Source of the DNA: Paenibacillus sp. PL91
GTDB taxonomy: Bacteria > Bacillota > Bacilli > Paenibacillales > Paenibacillaceae
DNA: 64,000 nt
Direction of reading: 5' to 3'
NCBI RefSeq assembly: GCF_012935325.2
Contig: NZ_JABBYG020000008.1
Location: forward strand, 298,021 to 362,020
The notes beneath the pieces are model-generated. The model ran no database searches, had not been told where the DNA came from, and was given only the letters and a program-made list of their open reading frames with translations. The position numbers and the translations under genes are program-made. Positions 33,773 through 43,446 of this stretch are shown piece after piece (position 1 is the stretch's first letter; each line of letters opens with the position of its first letter).

Positions 33773-36700
33773 ATGATGATAATGAAAAAAGCGATTTCAT
33801 TATTCCTCGTCTTTGCATTGATCATGACAGCATCCGGTATGCTTGGCGATAATGAACCGGCAGCGGCTGCGGAAGCGGTACACGCAGAGCTGCAGGCAGG
33901 TGATTATGAAAACTCTGATGAAGTATGGGACTTTCTGCTTGGAACCGAATTCCCAGGGGCGCAAGGAAGCTATACAAGAGATCAATCCGCGTTTCAAACG
34001 GGACTTTCCTCAGCCAAAGTGACTGGTGATTTCAATGGCGGGGGCTCCTATGTTGCATTGGAGCGGTATATGACGAAGCGGATCGTTCCAGGGGATGCTG
34101 TGAGCTTATCCTTCTGGGTAAAGACAGCGGATGCTTCATCGATTTATCTTGTTCTAATGGACGGCACTAACCAAAACCACTCGCAAAGGCTAGTGCTTCA
34201 GCCGACGACGGATTGGCAAAAGGTTACCGTGAATGCCTTTAATGCCGGCAGCGAATATATGCACTGGGGAGGTGCCAATGACGGTGCTTGGCATCCGTCG
34301 CTGAAGAAGATGACGATCAAGGTTGCAAGGGCCGGGCTGCGCACGGGACTGAAGAGCGGGTCCGTATGGTTCGATGATCTTAGGATCAAGGTTGCGGTAC
34401 CTGATCTGGCCATCGCCCAAACGCAGGTAGGCAACGTTTTCTCCGGGAAAAGCAAAGGCATCTTCGATGTTCTAACGACCGGTGACACCGTTACCTGGCA
34501 AACCTCTGATGCTTGGGGAGAGCCCGGTCCCTCCGGAAGCGCTCCGGTAACCGGAGGCAAGCTCCGGCTGGAGGTGCCGGTACAGACTGACGGCTATTAC
34601 CGCCTAAAGCTCACCGCTTACCAATCGGGGACTTTGCTCAAAACGGCAGAGACGACCTTCGCGACTGTGCCTGCGTTTGACTTGGCGGCGGTGACGGCAT
34701 CACCATTTGGCGTGCAGACTCATTTTGCCCATAGCTGGAACCGCGAGATGATTCCGCTCGTCAAATATGCAGGCGCCAAAAGCGTGCGGGATGCGATGTT
34801 CTGGTCTGAAATCGAGCTCAAAAAAGGCATTTACACCTATAACCCCAAATTCACCCTCTACATGGAAGGCTTGCTCGAGAACAGCGTCGATCCGCTTATG
34901 ACCTTTGCATTCTCCAATCAATTTTACGATAATTTCCAAACGCCTTATTCAGCAGAAGCCCACGCGGCTTATGCAAATTATACAAAATCGTTGCTGAACC
35001 GATTCGGCGGCCAAATCAAATGGGGAGAAATGTGGAATGAGTTCAACCTGCCTAGCTTTGGCGGGAATGGCCCTGCCGCTTCACAGCCGGATGTTTACTT
35101 CAATCTGATGAAAGCAGGCTACGAGGCTGCCAAAGAGGTGCGTCCGGATTTGAATGTGCTTGGCGGAGCAACCGCAGGCATTCCAACCGAGTGGCTGGAG
35201 GACTTGTTCGAGCTGGGCGGATTAAATTATATGGATACCTTATCCGTACATCCGTACCGTTACCCCGACAAGCCGGAAGGCTTGCTTAGCGAGGTGGCCT
35301 CATTAAACCAGCTGGTACGGACCTATAACAATGGGCAGACGAAGCCGATCTGGTTCTCGGAGATTGGCTGGCCAACGCAGCTTGACCCTCGCGGGGTGGA
35401 TGAGAAAACACAGGCTGCGTATTTGATACGCACGTATGTACTCGGTATGGCAGCGGGCGTGGAAAAAATCTTCTGGTACGATCTGATGGACGATGGAACG
35501 GATAAGAAGTATAACGAGCATAATTTCGGGATCATTCATAATGGCGGAGATCCGCTCGGAGCATATACGCCAAAACCGGGTTATGTAGCGCTAGCGACGG
35601 TAGCGCGGCAGCTGACAGGCGCAAGCTTGACCGGCCAGGAGATTGCAAATGGCATCTATCGCTATAAATTTAAGAAGGACGATAAAACGATTCATGTGCT
35701 TTGGTCAGGAACGGATACAGAAACCAATCTGACGCTGAAAACGAAGGGATCGCTAGTCGTAACAGACATGATGGGCCGTTCGTCAACCTACACGCCAAAG
35801 GACGGCGAAATCTATATTACGGCGTCCAGCGAACCCTTATTTGTCCAAGGGAAAATCGATAAAGTCGTTCAAGGCAGTAAATACGCGCTTAAGAGCGAGC
35901 CGTACTTCACCGGCGATCCCGTCAGCGTAACGCTATCTGTATACAAAGCTTCCTCTTGGCAGCCGCTCAATGCTCGCATTCAGTTGCAAGGAACAGTTCA
36001 AAATATACAGGCTTCCTCAGTAGGCACCTATAATTCTGTATTTCCGGGAATAAGTGAGCCGGGGAAATACACGGCGACAGCGGAGCTTGTTATAGGAGGC
36101 AAAAAAGTTGGCGCGTTAAAAAATACGGTCGTCATCCGGAAATCGGAGGAGCTATCTGCCAAGCATGTGCTGAAGGATGGCAGCGACTTTTTGAGAGTCC
36201 GAATCAATAACACGAAACCGATTGACAGGCGGCTGACCCAGATCGATTGGCAAGTGGGCGAGACTACCGAATCGGTAACCTATGATACCGTTTTGCCTGG
36301 CCTTTCGGATTACACGATCGATCTGCCGATACCAGCGTTGCCGGTAGGCACCTTAACGCCTCACCAGCTTACCGTCTATTTGGAGGATGGCACCGTATTG
36401 TCTCTGTCAGGCAATCTGAAAAATGTCGCTGTCGCCAGCATGACGCCAATCTTTAACCGAACCGTACAGGTGGATGGGTCGCTTGACGATGTCGACGATT
36501 TGCCAGGCATCGACCTGTTTGAGGAAGGCAATTCAAGAGTTGTGCCGCATAATGGTCCGGAGGATTTGAGCGGCAATCTTTGGATCACTTACGATAACGA
36601 TCACCTGTACCTATCAGCGAAGGTTCATGACGATCAATTCACTCAAACAAAAACAGGAGATGCCATTTGGAGCGGAGACAGCATTCAATTCGCCATTTCC

Positions 36701-37552
36701 TTGGGAACGCCGGGAGAGGCAGCCGAATGGTACGAATACGGAATGGCGCTGACGCCGAACGGACCGGAATTGTATCGATGGATGGCGATGACCGGCGTGC
36801 TGACCGGGCCGGTTACGAATCGCCAGCTGGAAATTACGAGGGATGAGGCTAGCAAGGATACGATCTACCAGCTCGCTTTGCCTTGGACGGAACTGTCTCC
36901 GATCGCTCCGAGCGACGGCATTCTGAGCTTGTCCGCGCTTGTGAACGAGAATGACGGCAACGGCCGCAAAGGATGGCTGGAATGGGGCGGAGGAATTGGT
37001 TCCAATAAGCAGTCTAAACTATTCAAGCCGATGCTGATCGGCGGGCAGGCAGAGGTAAGCGTTAGCGGGATCACGCTTGACAGAAGCACACTGGAATTGA
37101 CGGTCGGCGATCCAGCGGCTGCTTTACTTGCAGCGATAACGCCAGAGAATGCAGCGAGTAAAGAGGTAACATGGACCACAAGCGATCCGAATGTAGCGAC
37201 GGTAAATGGAGGGGAAGTAACGGCGGTAGGAGCGGGTACGGCAACGATAACGGCGACGACAGCGGACGGTTTATTTACAGCTAGCTGCTTGGTTACAGTT
37301 GCAGAGGCTCCCATTATGGAGGAGCCTGAGCCGACTGTAATTGTGGAACCGGTGCCTACTGTAACGCCAGAGCCAGAGACGCCTGAGGTTACTCCGACTC
37401 CTGTGACGCCTGCAGCGACTCCGACTCCAGAGACGCCTGCAGCGACTCCAAGTCCAGTGGCGCCAGTAACACCAAGTCCAGAGACGCCGGGGTCTACTCC
37501 GAATCCGGTGACTCCGGCACCCACTAATTCAGCTCCAGAGATCGAAGGCTAA
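33773..37552 (+). CDS. Large secreted multidomain glycoside hydrolase, clan GH-A type
   Basis: A 1259-residue exported enzyme. A signal peptide (residues 1-33) is followed by a jelly-roll CBM-like region (about 45-215), then a TIM-barrel domain (about 310-650). The acid/base Glu is probably in EMWNEFN (near 423) and the nucleophile in FSEIGWPT (near 529), the clan GH-A layout as in GH39/GH5 enzymes. Two beta regions follow, then a CBM9-like domain (about 893-1090, VDGSLDDVDDLP), one Big_2-type Ig domain (about 1096-1177, ITLDRSTLELTVGD ... VTWTTSDPNVATV) and a Pro/Thr-rich tail. The tail simply stops (SAPEIEG) without SLH or LPXTG, which is odd. Substrate is unknown; neighbours suggest a plant or microbial acidic polysaccharide. 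Confidence 0.8.
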   Translation: MMIMKKAISLFLVFALIMTASGMLGDNEPAAAAEAVHAELQAGDYENSDEVWDFLLGTEFPGAQGSYTRDQSAFQTGLSSAKVTGDFNGGGSYVALERYMTKRIVPGDAVSLSFWVKTADASSIYLVLMDGTNQNHSQRLVLQPTTDWQKVTVNAFNAGSEYMHWGGANDGAWHPSLKKMTIKVARAGLRTGLKSGSVWFDDLRIKVAVPDLAIAQTQVGNVFSGKSKGIFDVLTTGDTVTWQTSDAWGEPGPSGSAPVTGGKLRLEVPVQTDGYYRLKLTAYQSGTLLKTAETTFATVPAFDLAAVTASPFGVQTHFAHSWNREMIPLVKYAGAKSVRDAMFWSEIELKKGIYTYNPKFTLYMEGLLENSVDPLMTFAFSNQFYDNFQTPYSAEAHAAYANYTKSLLNRFGGQIKWGEMWNEFNLPSFGGNGPAASQPDVYFNLMKAGYEAAKEVRPDLNVLGGATAGIPTEWLEDLFELGGLNYMDTLSVHPYRYPDKPEGLLSEVASLNQLVRTYNNGQTKPIWFSEIGWPTQLDPRGVDEKTQAAYLIRTYVLGMAAGVEKIFWYDLMDDGTDKKYNEHNFGIIHNGGDPLGAYTPKPGYVALATVARQLTGASLTGQEIANGIYRYKFKKDDKTIHVLWSGTDTETNLTLKTKGSLVVTDMMGRSSTYTPKDGEIYITASSEPLFVQGKIDKVVQGSKYALKSEPYFTGDPVSVTLSVYKASSWQPLNARIQLQGTVQNIQASSVGTYNSVFPGISEPGKYTATAELVIGGKKVGALKNTVVIRKSEELSAKHVLKDGSDFLRVRINNTKPIDRRLTQIDWQVGETTESVTYDTVLPGLSDYTIDLPIPALPVGTLTPHQLTVYLEDGTVLSLSGNLKNVAVASMTPIFNRTVQVDGSLDDVDDLPGIDLFEEGNSRVVPHNGPEDLSGNLWITYDNDHLYLSAKVHDDQFTQTKTGDAIWSGDSIQFAISLGTPGEAAEWYEYGMALTPNGPELYRWMAMTGVLTGPVTNRQLEITRDEASKDTIYQLALPWTELSPIAPSDGILSLSALVNENDGNGRKGWLEWGGGIGSNKQSKLFKPMLIGGQAEVSVSGITLDRSTLELTVGDPAAALLAAITPENAASKEVTWTTSDPNVATVNGGEVTAVGAGTATITATTADGLFTASCLVTVAEAPIMEEPEPTVIVEPVPTVTPEPETPEVTPTPVTPAATPTPETPAATPSPVAPVTPSPETPGSTPNPVTPAPTNSAPEIEG

Positions 37553-37648
37553 CTATGAACGGCGGGAGCAGTTCGCCAAAGCGGCGGCCTGCTCTCGGCC
37601 GCTCTTATGCCTGAAACGAGGATACCGCGATTAGAAAGGATGGGAAAT

Positions 37649-39388
37649 ATGGATAGGACAGACAATTCAATCGATCACAAACCGCTGCTGCTCGGAAAAA
37701 TCCATAATTGGGAGAAGCATTTTGACCCGGAAGTAAATATGCTGAAGCTGCCCTTTCATAGTCCCGGCTACCATACGACGCTGACGGCTGAGAAGTTCCC
37801 GCTTGTTCATCCTACTTATCCATCTATTCTTTATGCGCTGGCACTGCTTGACAGTGAGGAGCCGAGCAGCAGAGGGCGGGCTTTTGCTGTCATCCGCAAA
37901 GTGATTTCACTGCAAGATCAAAATCCTTCAAACGACACATATGGCATATGGTCATGGTTTTACGAGGAGCCGCTGGACAAAATGTCTCCGCCAGACTGGA
38001 ACTGGGCAGACTTTTGCGGCAAACAGCTCGTCCAAATCGAAGTCCGGCACGGCGATAAGCTGCCGCGGGAGCTGCGGGAGCAGATCCGTCGGGCTGTTTT
38101 CTGCGCATGCGATGCCATCATCAAAAGGGATGTTGGTCCTCACTATACAAATATCGCGCTTATGGGCGCCTTTGTCACGCTTATCGCGGGTGAAGCTTAC
38201 GGTCAGCCAAGGATCGCCGATTACGGCATTCGAAGGCTGGAGAAGCTTCAAGCTTTTACGAATCGGCTTGGCACATTCCATGAATTCAACAGCCCTACTT
38301 ATTCGGTTATCGCCATCACCGAGCTGTCCAAAATTTATACCTTAACGTCAAGCACGTTGGCCAAAAAAATAGCGGGAGATTTGCTCGACGGGGTTTGGCG
38401 CATGGTGGCTGAGCATTTCCATCCGGCTACGAAGCAATGGTCCGGCCCGCACAGCCGCAGCTACAGCACGCTGCTCACCGATACGGCGAAGTCGTTTTTG
38501 CAAATTGCTACGGATCACACGGTCCGTTTTACATTTGAGAAGGAGCAGCCTTATGATGCGGAATGGTTCGGGAGCGGCATTCGCTGTCCGCAGCCGTATT
38601 TGCCGTATTTCACCCAATCGGAGGAAAGGCAGCTCCATCAGCTTTATTCCCGAAATGAGCAGACCGGGCAGGAGAAATGGGCAACAACGTATATGACACC
38701 TGCCTTTGCGATAGGGGTGTCCAGCGAGGAAATTATGTGGAATCAAACACGGCCGCTGCTAGTCTATTTCGACAATGGGGGAGAGGCGGTTTACTTGAAG
38801 CTGCGTGTCCTGCATGACGGCTACGATTATTGCTCGGCTGTACTGAACAGCAGTGTGGAGGGGAACCAGCTGCTGCTGGGCATCCGTTTTCTAACCGATG
38901 GAGGAGATACGCATCCGAGCCTCGATCTAATAAAAGGCAGCATCGAAGCATCCGATTTTCGAATTCGCATAGAGCTTGGAGGCTGCTTGGAGCATGTTAG
39001 CTCAGAAGCAATTGATGAAAGGGCAGAAGCGATAATCGGTGGTTGTAAGGTGAGTTTACGCACCTTGTTTGCAGCTTTTGAGCTCGAGCCGGATCAGGAT
39101 AAGAAACGAAGCGGCGACCGGAAATGGGAGCTCACGAGGGACAGCGGCATCATTTGCTTCGATCTTATTTTGCATGCAGGTGAGGCGCGTACGCTTGACT
39201 TCGAGGCGATGAGCAAAGCTGCTGTGCTGTTTTCGTTAGTTATTGGCGAGGCGGAGCCAGCGATTACGGTAGAGTCACGGGAAGATGTTGTAATTGCAAG
39301 TTTTGCAGGCAAGCAGCAGTCATTGCTGAATGACGGTCGAATCAGCCTTTCCCTTGCTTTAAAGCCAGCTGCATCACCGAAGGCGTGA
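37649..39388 (+). CDS. Uncharacterised enzyme-like protein, possible helical-toroid lyase or hydrolase
   Basis: I do not recognise a named family for this 579-residue protein. It has no signal peptide, so it should act in the cytosol. The first ~330 residues look like repeated helical hairpins (YPSILYALALLDSEEPSSRG, RREQI-type helices), with conserved-looking motifs GIWSWFYEEPLDKMSPPDWN, HYTNIALMGAFV, FNSPTYSVIAITEL and WSGPHSRSY. The last ~200 residues look beta-rich. This resembles the (alpha/alpha)6 toroid plus beta-sheet layout of several polysaccharide lyases and hydrolases. ATG 37649 is chosen because AAAGGA precedes it. The gene is followed closely by GH105, and the two probably process the same imported oligosaccharide. 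Confidence 0.65.
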   Translation: MDRTDNSIDHKPLLLGKIHNWEKHFDPEVNMLKLPFHSPGYHTTLTAEKFPLVHPTYPSILYALALLDSEEPSSRGRAFAVIRKVISLQDQNPSNDTYGIWSWFYEEPLDKMSPPDWNWADFCGKQLVQIEVRHGDKLPRELREQIRRAVFCACDAIIKRDVGPHYTNIALMGAFVTLIAGEAYGQPRIADYGIRRLEKLQAFTNRLGTFHEFNSPTYSVIAITELSKIYTLTSSTLAKKIAGDLLDGVWRMVAEHFHPATKQWSGPHSRSYSTLLTDTAKSFLQIATDHTVRFTFEKEQPYDAEWFGSGIRCPQPYLPYFTQSEERQLHQLYSRNEQTGQEKWATTYMTPAFAIGVSSEEIMWNQTRPLLVYFDNGGEAVYLKLRVLHDGYDYCSAVLNSSVEGNQLLLGIRFLTDGGDTHPSLDLIKGSIEASDFRIRIELGGCLEHVSSEAIDERAEAIIGGCKVSLRTLFAAFELEPDQDKKRSGDRKWELTRDSGIICFDLILHAGEARTLDFEAMSKAAVLFSLVIGEAEPAITVESREDVVIASFAGKQQSLLNDGRISLSLALKPAASPKA

Positions 39389-39432
39389 AAATTAGCTGTG
39401 TTCTATCATTTTGTGGAGGAGGGGTCGCTGTC

Positions 39433-40488
39433 ATGCAAACGAAGCTATCGTCTGAAACGGTAAAGCAAACGGCTGATCGTGTTTATCGCTATATGCTGCA
39501 GGATCATTCCGGCAGCTGGGGCATGGATCTCAACCATTGGGACTGGGTGCCGGGAGTCGGCGTCATCGCGATGTTATCCTATTATGAGCTTACGGGTGAA
39601 GCAGAAGCGCTGCCGGAGCTAATACGCTGGTCGCAAAATAATTTACACCTTGCCGAGCAGGTGAAGGTTATTAATGCAATGGCGCCTTATACGGTTTTTC
39701 CGGCGCTTTATGAGCATACCCATTACCCTGTTTATTTGGAGACAGCAAAGCGAATCGGACAATGGATGCTGACGGAAGCACCCCGTACAAGGGAAGGCGC
39801 TTTCGAGCATACCGTTACGGAAAACGTGAAATTCCCGGAGCAGGTTTGGGCGGATACGATATTTATGGCGGTTATGTTTTTGGCTAGGCTCTCAAGGCTC
39901 ACGGGAGATGCAGCCTATGCGAAGGAAGCCGTTCGCCAGCTGGAACTGCACTTAAGCCTGCTTCAGGATAAGGAAACGGGAGTGCTGTTTCATGGCTGGA
40001 ACTCGGAGGCTCGCAATCATCTTTCGGCCGCACGTTGGACTAGAGCCAACGGATGGATAGCGGTGGCAGTGCCGATGATACTGGAAGAGCTGGAGGACTT
40101 GGCTGCTGTCCCGAAGGAAACGCTCGAGCGCTATCAATTGCTTATGCGCAGCCTCATTCGTTTCCAGCAATCAGATGGCCTTTGGGCTACGGTGCTGGAT
40201 CGGCCCGACTTTTACACGGAAACATCTGGCAGTGCCGGCATTGCCTGCGGAATTGTGAAAGCGGTGCGTCAAGGCTTGCTTGAAGCTTCTTGCTTGAATG
40301 CGGCATACCTTGCGGCAGACGCCATTATCCTTAAGGTAGCGCCGAGCGGAGAGGTGACGGGCGCATCTGGCGGCACGCCGATCATGCCTACAATCGAGGC
40401 TTACAACGACATCCCTTGTTATCCGACGCTCTACGGCCAAGGGCTCGTGCTCATGCTGCTGTCGGAGCTGTCGGATATTTCGAGCTAA
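39433..40488 (+). CDS. GH105 unsaturated uronyl hydrolase (YteR/YesR type)
   Basis: Cytosolic enzyme of 351 residues that removes 4,5-unsaturated uronic acid from the non-reducing end of oligosaccharides made by lyases. The (alpha/alpha)6 barrel pattern is clear, with the catalytic Asp of the family in QVWADTIFMAVMFLARL (D141, close to D143 of YteR), plus WGMDLNHWDWVPGVG, FHGWNSEARNHLSAARWTRANGW (quoted: LSAARWTRANGW) and ETSGSAGIACGIVKAV. ATG 39433 follows GGAGGAGGGG. It closes the locus and is followed by a strong terminator. Its presence indicates that the locus handles lyase products, such as those of the PL11 enzyme at 53741-60622. Confidence 0.9.
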   Translation: MQTKLSSETVKQTADRVYRYMLQDHSGSWGMDLNHWDWVPGVGVIAMLSYYELTGEAEALPELIRWSQNNLHLAEQVKVINAMAPYTVFPALYEHTHYPVYLETAKRIGQWMLTEAPRTREGAFEHTVTENVKFPEQVWADTIFMAVMFLARLSRLTGDAAYAKEAVRQLELHLSLLQDKETGVLFHGWNSEARNHLSAARWTRANGWIAVAVPMILEELEDLAAVPKETLERYQLLMRSLIRFQQSDGLWATVLDRPDFYTETSGSAGIACGIVKAVRQGLLEASCLNAAYLAADAIILKVAPSGEVTGASGGTPIMPTIEAYNDIPCYPTLYGQGLVLMLLSELSDISS

Positions 40489-40493
40489 TAGAA

Positions 40494-40534
40494 AAGGACC
40501 GCTTGCATCGCCGTTTTGCGAGCAAGCGGTCCTT
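40494..40534. terminator. Bidirectional terminator between GH105 and the dioxygenase gene
   Basis: A perfect 13-bp stem (AAGGACCGCTTGC 40494-40506 with GCAAGCGGTCCTT 40522-40534) lies between two converging genes. T-rich ends occur on both strands but are short. Confidence 0.8.
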
Positions 40535-40545
40535 GTTGAATCAAG

Positions 40546-41355
40546 TTAGTTGCCGCCTATCAGCATCGATTTGAGCGGCACCATCGACTCTTCAGGCACA
40601 TAATATTTGAATTTATTGTCGCTGATTTGTCCAAGCAGCTGGCGGCGAATCGGACCGGCATCCTTCAAGAGACTCTCGTCTGCTTGGTGGTAATCGATCG
40701 GGCGCATCCAGATGGGACTGTAGCCGAGAAACAGCTGTCTTCTTGTGAATTCCGATTGATTGATCGAGCCGGCATGCCATAGATTTTGCGCGAAAATAAA
40801 TACATCACCCGGCTTGCCGCATACCTGTATCTCTCCATCCAGCTGCTGGCGCACATCCTTATGATTCGGATTGTACGGTTTCTTGTGGCTGCCCGGTATG
40901 ACCTTGGTATTGCCGCGGTTCGGCTGCGACATGTCGCTCAAAATATAGCAGACTTTAATATAATAAGTAGCCGTCAAGCCTGCAATAACCGGAAACTGCG
41001 GATGAGGACCGTCCTGATGCCAGTCGATAAAGCTGTGGGATGCGGTTTTTATTTCGTTTGGATTAGGCTTTCTTACCGTTAGATGGGAAATATGCAGCTG
41101 AATATTGTGGCCGAGCAAATTAACGATCAAGGGAAGGATGTCCGCGTGGTCGATCAAGGAGGCAATCTCCGCATGCCGGGCGACGCTATTATAAATATTA
41201 TGGGCAAGCGTATCCTGCTCCTCTGCGAGGACCTCGTCGATAGCCGCATTCAAGCGGGCTACCTTTTCCTGTGACAATATATCCGGCAAAACCAAGTAGC
41301 CCTGTTCATTAAAACGGTTCATCAATTCCGGAATATTCAGCGTTGCGGTACTCAT
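40546..41355 (-). CDS. Phytanoyl-CoA dioxygenase (PhyH) family Fe(II)/2-oxoglutarate oxygenase
   Basis: A 269-residue non-haem iron oxygenase. The HxD ligands lie in DWHQDGPHPQFP and the distal His in QNLWHAGSINQ, with a downstream Arg (FTRRQLFLGY) suited to bind 2-oxoglutarate. It starts at 41355 behind AGGAGGAGAGG. It is transcribed away from an AraC gene 106 bp upstream, a frequent pairing in Paenibacillus-like genomes that suggests control by that regulator. The hydroxylated substrate is unknown; members act on lipids, ectoine-like compounds and natural products. Confidence 0.88.
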   Translation of the reverse strand: MSTATLNIPELMNRFNEQGYLVLPDILSQEKVARLNAAIDEVLAEEQDTLAHNIYNSVARHAEIASLIDHADILPLIVNLLGHNIQLHISHLTVRKPNPNEIKTASHSFIDWHQDGPHPQFPVIAGLTATYYIKVCYILSDMSQPNRGNTKVIPGSHKKPYNPNHKDVRQQLDGEIQVCGKPGDVFIFAQNLWHAGSINQSEFTRRQLFLGYSPIWMRPIDYHQADESLLKDAGPIRRQLLGQISDNKFKYYVPEESMVPLKSMLIGGN

Positions 41356-41461
41356 TAGCCTCTCCTCCTACTTGTAATTAATTTAATTATATATGACAAT
41401 TGAACACTGTATAATGTATGGAACAGCCAAGTCCCTTGTATATAATTTCAGCAGAGGAGCG

Positions 41462-42271
41462 ATGAAGTTGGACCACAATCGGTTTCGTGAGCCCGAGCTC
41501 ATTTACCATGTGTTCGTGAAGGATGCCGCACATTTTCAGAAGACGGAGGATACGTACGATCACTGGGCATTGTTCATTGTTGAAGAGGGCAGCTTCGATT
41601 ATAAAATGGGAAATGTGAGCGAGAGGGCCGTAAAGGGAGAAATGGTGCTTTGTCCGCCGGATATGACCTTTTACCGGAAAACAAACGGCTTGTCCTTTCA
41701 TCTTATCGGATTCCGGTGGCGGGATGCCTTAGATGGTCATGCAGAGAAGGAGAATGGCGCTCTGCCCCCTATTGGCAAGCTTATTATGCTGAATAATAAA
41801 AGAATGAATTCTACTCTTTCTCTATTTCGCGAAGCTAGCTATGTAAAGGCAAGTCTTGTGCAGGATTACAAGAACCATTTGCTGAAGGACTTGTTGTATG
41901 TGTACCAGATTGAAAGCAATAATCGCAAAATCAATCTTTTGTATAGCGAGAATCCGCTTCTGCAGCGCGCGGTAAAAATGCTTCAGCAGCAAGCGGAAGC
42001 GGGTGTCTCCTTAAAATCGATTGCGATCGAGCTCGGCATTAGCCAAGTGCAGTTGACTAGGCTGTTTAAGCAAGAGTTTCAAATGACGCCGAGCGTGTAC
42101 GCCGCTAATCTCAGAATGGATAAGGTAAAGATTCTCCTAGTCAATTCGTCCTTAACGCTGGCACAGATCGCGGAGCAGTGCGGGTTCACGGATGAGCATC
42201 ATTTGAGCAAAAGCTTCAAGCGGATGTTCAGCGTCAACCCTTCCGCATATCGGAAAACCTATACGATATAA
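41462..42271 (+). CDS. AraC family transcriptional regulator
   Basis: A 269-residue one-component regulator. The N-terminal half looks like a cupin sensor (FIVEEGSFDYKMGNV, GEMVLCPPDMTFYRK). The C-terminal ~100 residues are a double helix-turn-helix (VSLKSIAIELGISQVQLTRL, LAQIAEQCGFTDEHHLSKSF, NPSAYRKTY). The frame is open from 41393, but ATG 41462 follows GAGGAG at 41454-41459. It is divergent from the PhyH oxygenase gene and probably controls it. The ligand is not known. Confidence 0.88.
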   Translation: MKLDHNRFREPELIYHVFVKDAAHFQKTEDTYDHWALFIVEEGSFDYKMGNVSERAVKGEMVLCPPDMTFYRKTNGLSFHLIGFRWRDALDGHAEKENGALPPIGKLIMLNNKRMNSTLSLFREASYVKASLVQDYKNHLLKDLLYVYQIESNNRKINLLYSENPLLQRAVKMLQQQAEAGVSLKSIAIELGISQVQLTRLFKQEFQMTPSVYAANLRMDKVKILLVNSSLTLAQIAEQCGFTDEHHLSKSFKRMFSVNPSAYRKTYTI

Positions 42272-42321
42272 CGATGGCTACCCGATCCAAATAAGGATAA
42301 GCCAATCGTTATAAATTCCTC

Positions 42322-42379
42322 TTGACGGCTTTCAATGTAAGCGCTTATAATGCAAGTAATCGATTACGTAAACGTTTAC
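42322..42379 (+). promoter_or_regulatory. lacI promoter with cre-like site and two abutting operators
   Basis: TTGACG (42322-42327) and TATAAT (42346-42351) form a near-consensus SigA promoter with an 18-bp spacer. TGTAAGCGCTTATA (42336-42349) matches the catabolite-repression (cre) consensus with one mismatch and overlaps the -10. Two 12-bp palindromes sit directly side by side at the expected start of transcription: GTAATCGATTAC (42356-42367) and GTAAACGTTTAC (42368-42379). The arrangement predicts self-repression plus CcpA control. Confidence 0.75.
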
Positions 42380-42400
42380 TTGAAAGGAGGAGCTTCGAGA

Positions 42401-43405
42401 ATGAGCATTAAGGAAGTAGCTAAAAGAGCAAATGTATCTACCGCCACCGTATCCCATGTGATCAACGGAACCCGTTACGTAGCTAATGAGACGAAGACGA
42501 GAGTGCTTGAAGTTATGAAAGAGCTGAAGTATCATCCGAACAGCGTAGCAAGGAGCTTGCGCAGCAAGCAGTCTAAGATTATCGGCCTTATGGTGCCGAT
42601 TCTGCCGAATGATACGTCTAGCTTTTTCTTTATGTCGATTGCCCAAGGAATAGAAAGCGTTCTCATGGAAAAGGGCTACAGCTTGTTTCTAAGCAATTCC
42701 AAGGATGATATCGCAACCGAGCAGGAGCAGGTCCGAGTGTTTAATTCCCAATTAATAGATGGAATGATTATGGCGCCGACCTACGAGGATCACACGTATC
42801 TTGATTCGCTGATGACGGATGCCTATCCGGTTGTATTTATTGACAGGAAGCCGAAGGATGCGCAGGGAGATTGCGTGCTGACCGAAGGCGCCAATGGCTC
42901 ATATGAAGCAGTCGCGCATTTGATAAGCAAAGGGCATACCCGAATTGGCTTCATTACGGGCTCTCTCGGATTAACGACGAGCGATGAACGGTTGGAGGGC
43001 TATAAGAATGCGCTTATTGATAACGGCATACCGGTGGACGAAGAAATGATTCAAGTTGCGGATACCAGCTACTCAAGCTTTGACAGCGGATACCGCTTGA
43101 CGGAAGCATTGATTTCCAGACATCGGATTACCGCTTTGTTCGTAGCAAATAACGTTATGACGATGGGATCGCTTCATTATTTGCAACAAAATGATATCGA
43201 TGTTCCGAATGACATTGCCATCATCGGATTTGATGATTATGAATGGGCTAGAATTACGAAGCCAGCGCTGTCGATGGTCAAGCAGCCGGCATTTGAATTA
43301 GGCGAAACAGCGGCGAGAATTTTGCTTGAGCGCATTGAGCAGCCAGACGGCGAATATAAGGAAGTAAGGCTGCCGACGGAATTGATTATTAGAGGTTCTT
43401 CTTAA
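42401..43405 (+). CDS. LacI family repressor of the fructan locus
   Basis: A 334-residue LacI/GalR regulator. The N-terminal DNA-binding domain is canonical (SIKEVAKRANVSTATVSHVI then YHPNSVARSL hinge region), followed by a periplasmic-binding-like effector domain (IGLMVPILPNDTSSFFFMSI, IGFITGSLGLTTSDERLEGY, IIGFDDYEWARITKP). ATG 42401 follows GAAAGGAGG. The same 12-bp GTAA-CG-TTAC sites stand before this gene and before the transporter operon 60 bp downstream of its stop, so it very likely represses both. The inducer is probably a fructooligosaccharide or a fructose derivative, inferred from the GH32 genes. Confidence 0.9.
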   Translation: MSIKEVAKRANVSTATVSHVINGTRYVANETKTRVLEVMKELKYHPNSVARSLRSKQSKIIGLMVPILPNDTSSFFFMSIAQGIESVLMEKGYSLFLSNSKDDIATEQEQVRVFNSQLIDGMIMAPTYEDHTYLDSLMTDAYPVVFIDRKPKDAQGDCVLTEGANGSYEAVAHLISKGHTRIGFITGSLGLTTSDERLEGYKNALIDNGIPVDEEMIQVADTSYSSFDSGYRLTEALISRHRITALFVANNVMTMGSLHYLQQNDIDVPNDIAIIGFDDYEWARITKPALSMVKQPAFELGETAARILLERIEQPDGEYKEVRLPTELIIRGSS

Positions 43406-43446
43406 GCTTAGAGGAACCTTTCATTTTAAAGTAAAAAGAACGAGTA

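Noticed and set aside
36865..37524. 219-residue antisense frame with GVTGVGV repeats
   Set aside because: Complement of the Pro/Thr-rich tail of the glycosidase; no start signals.
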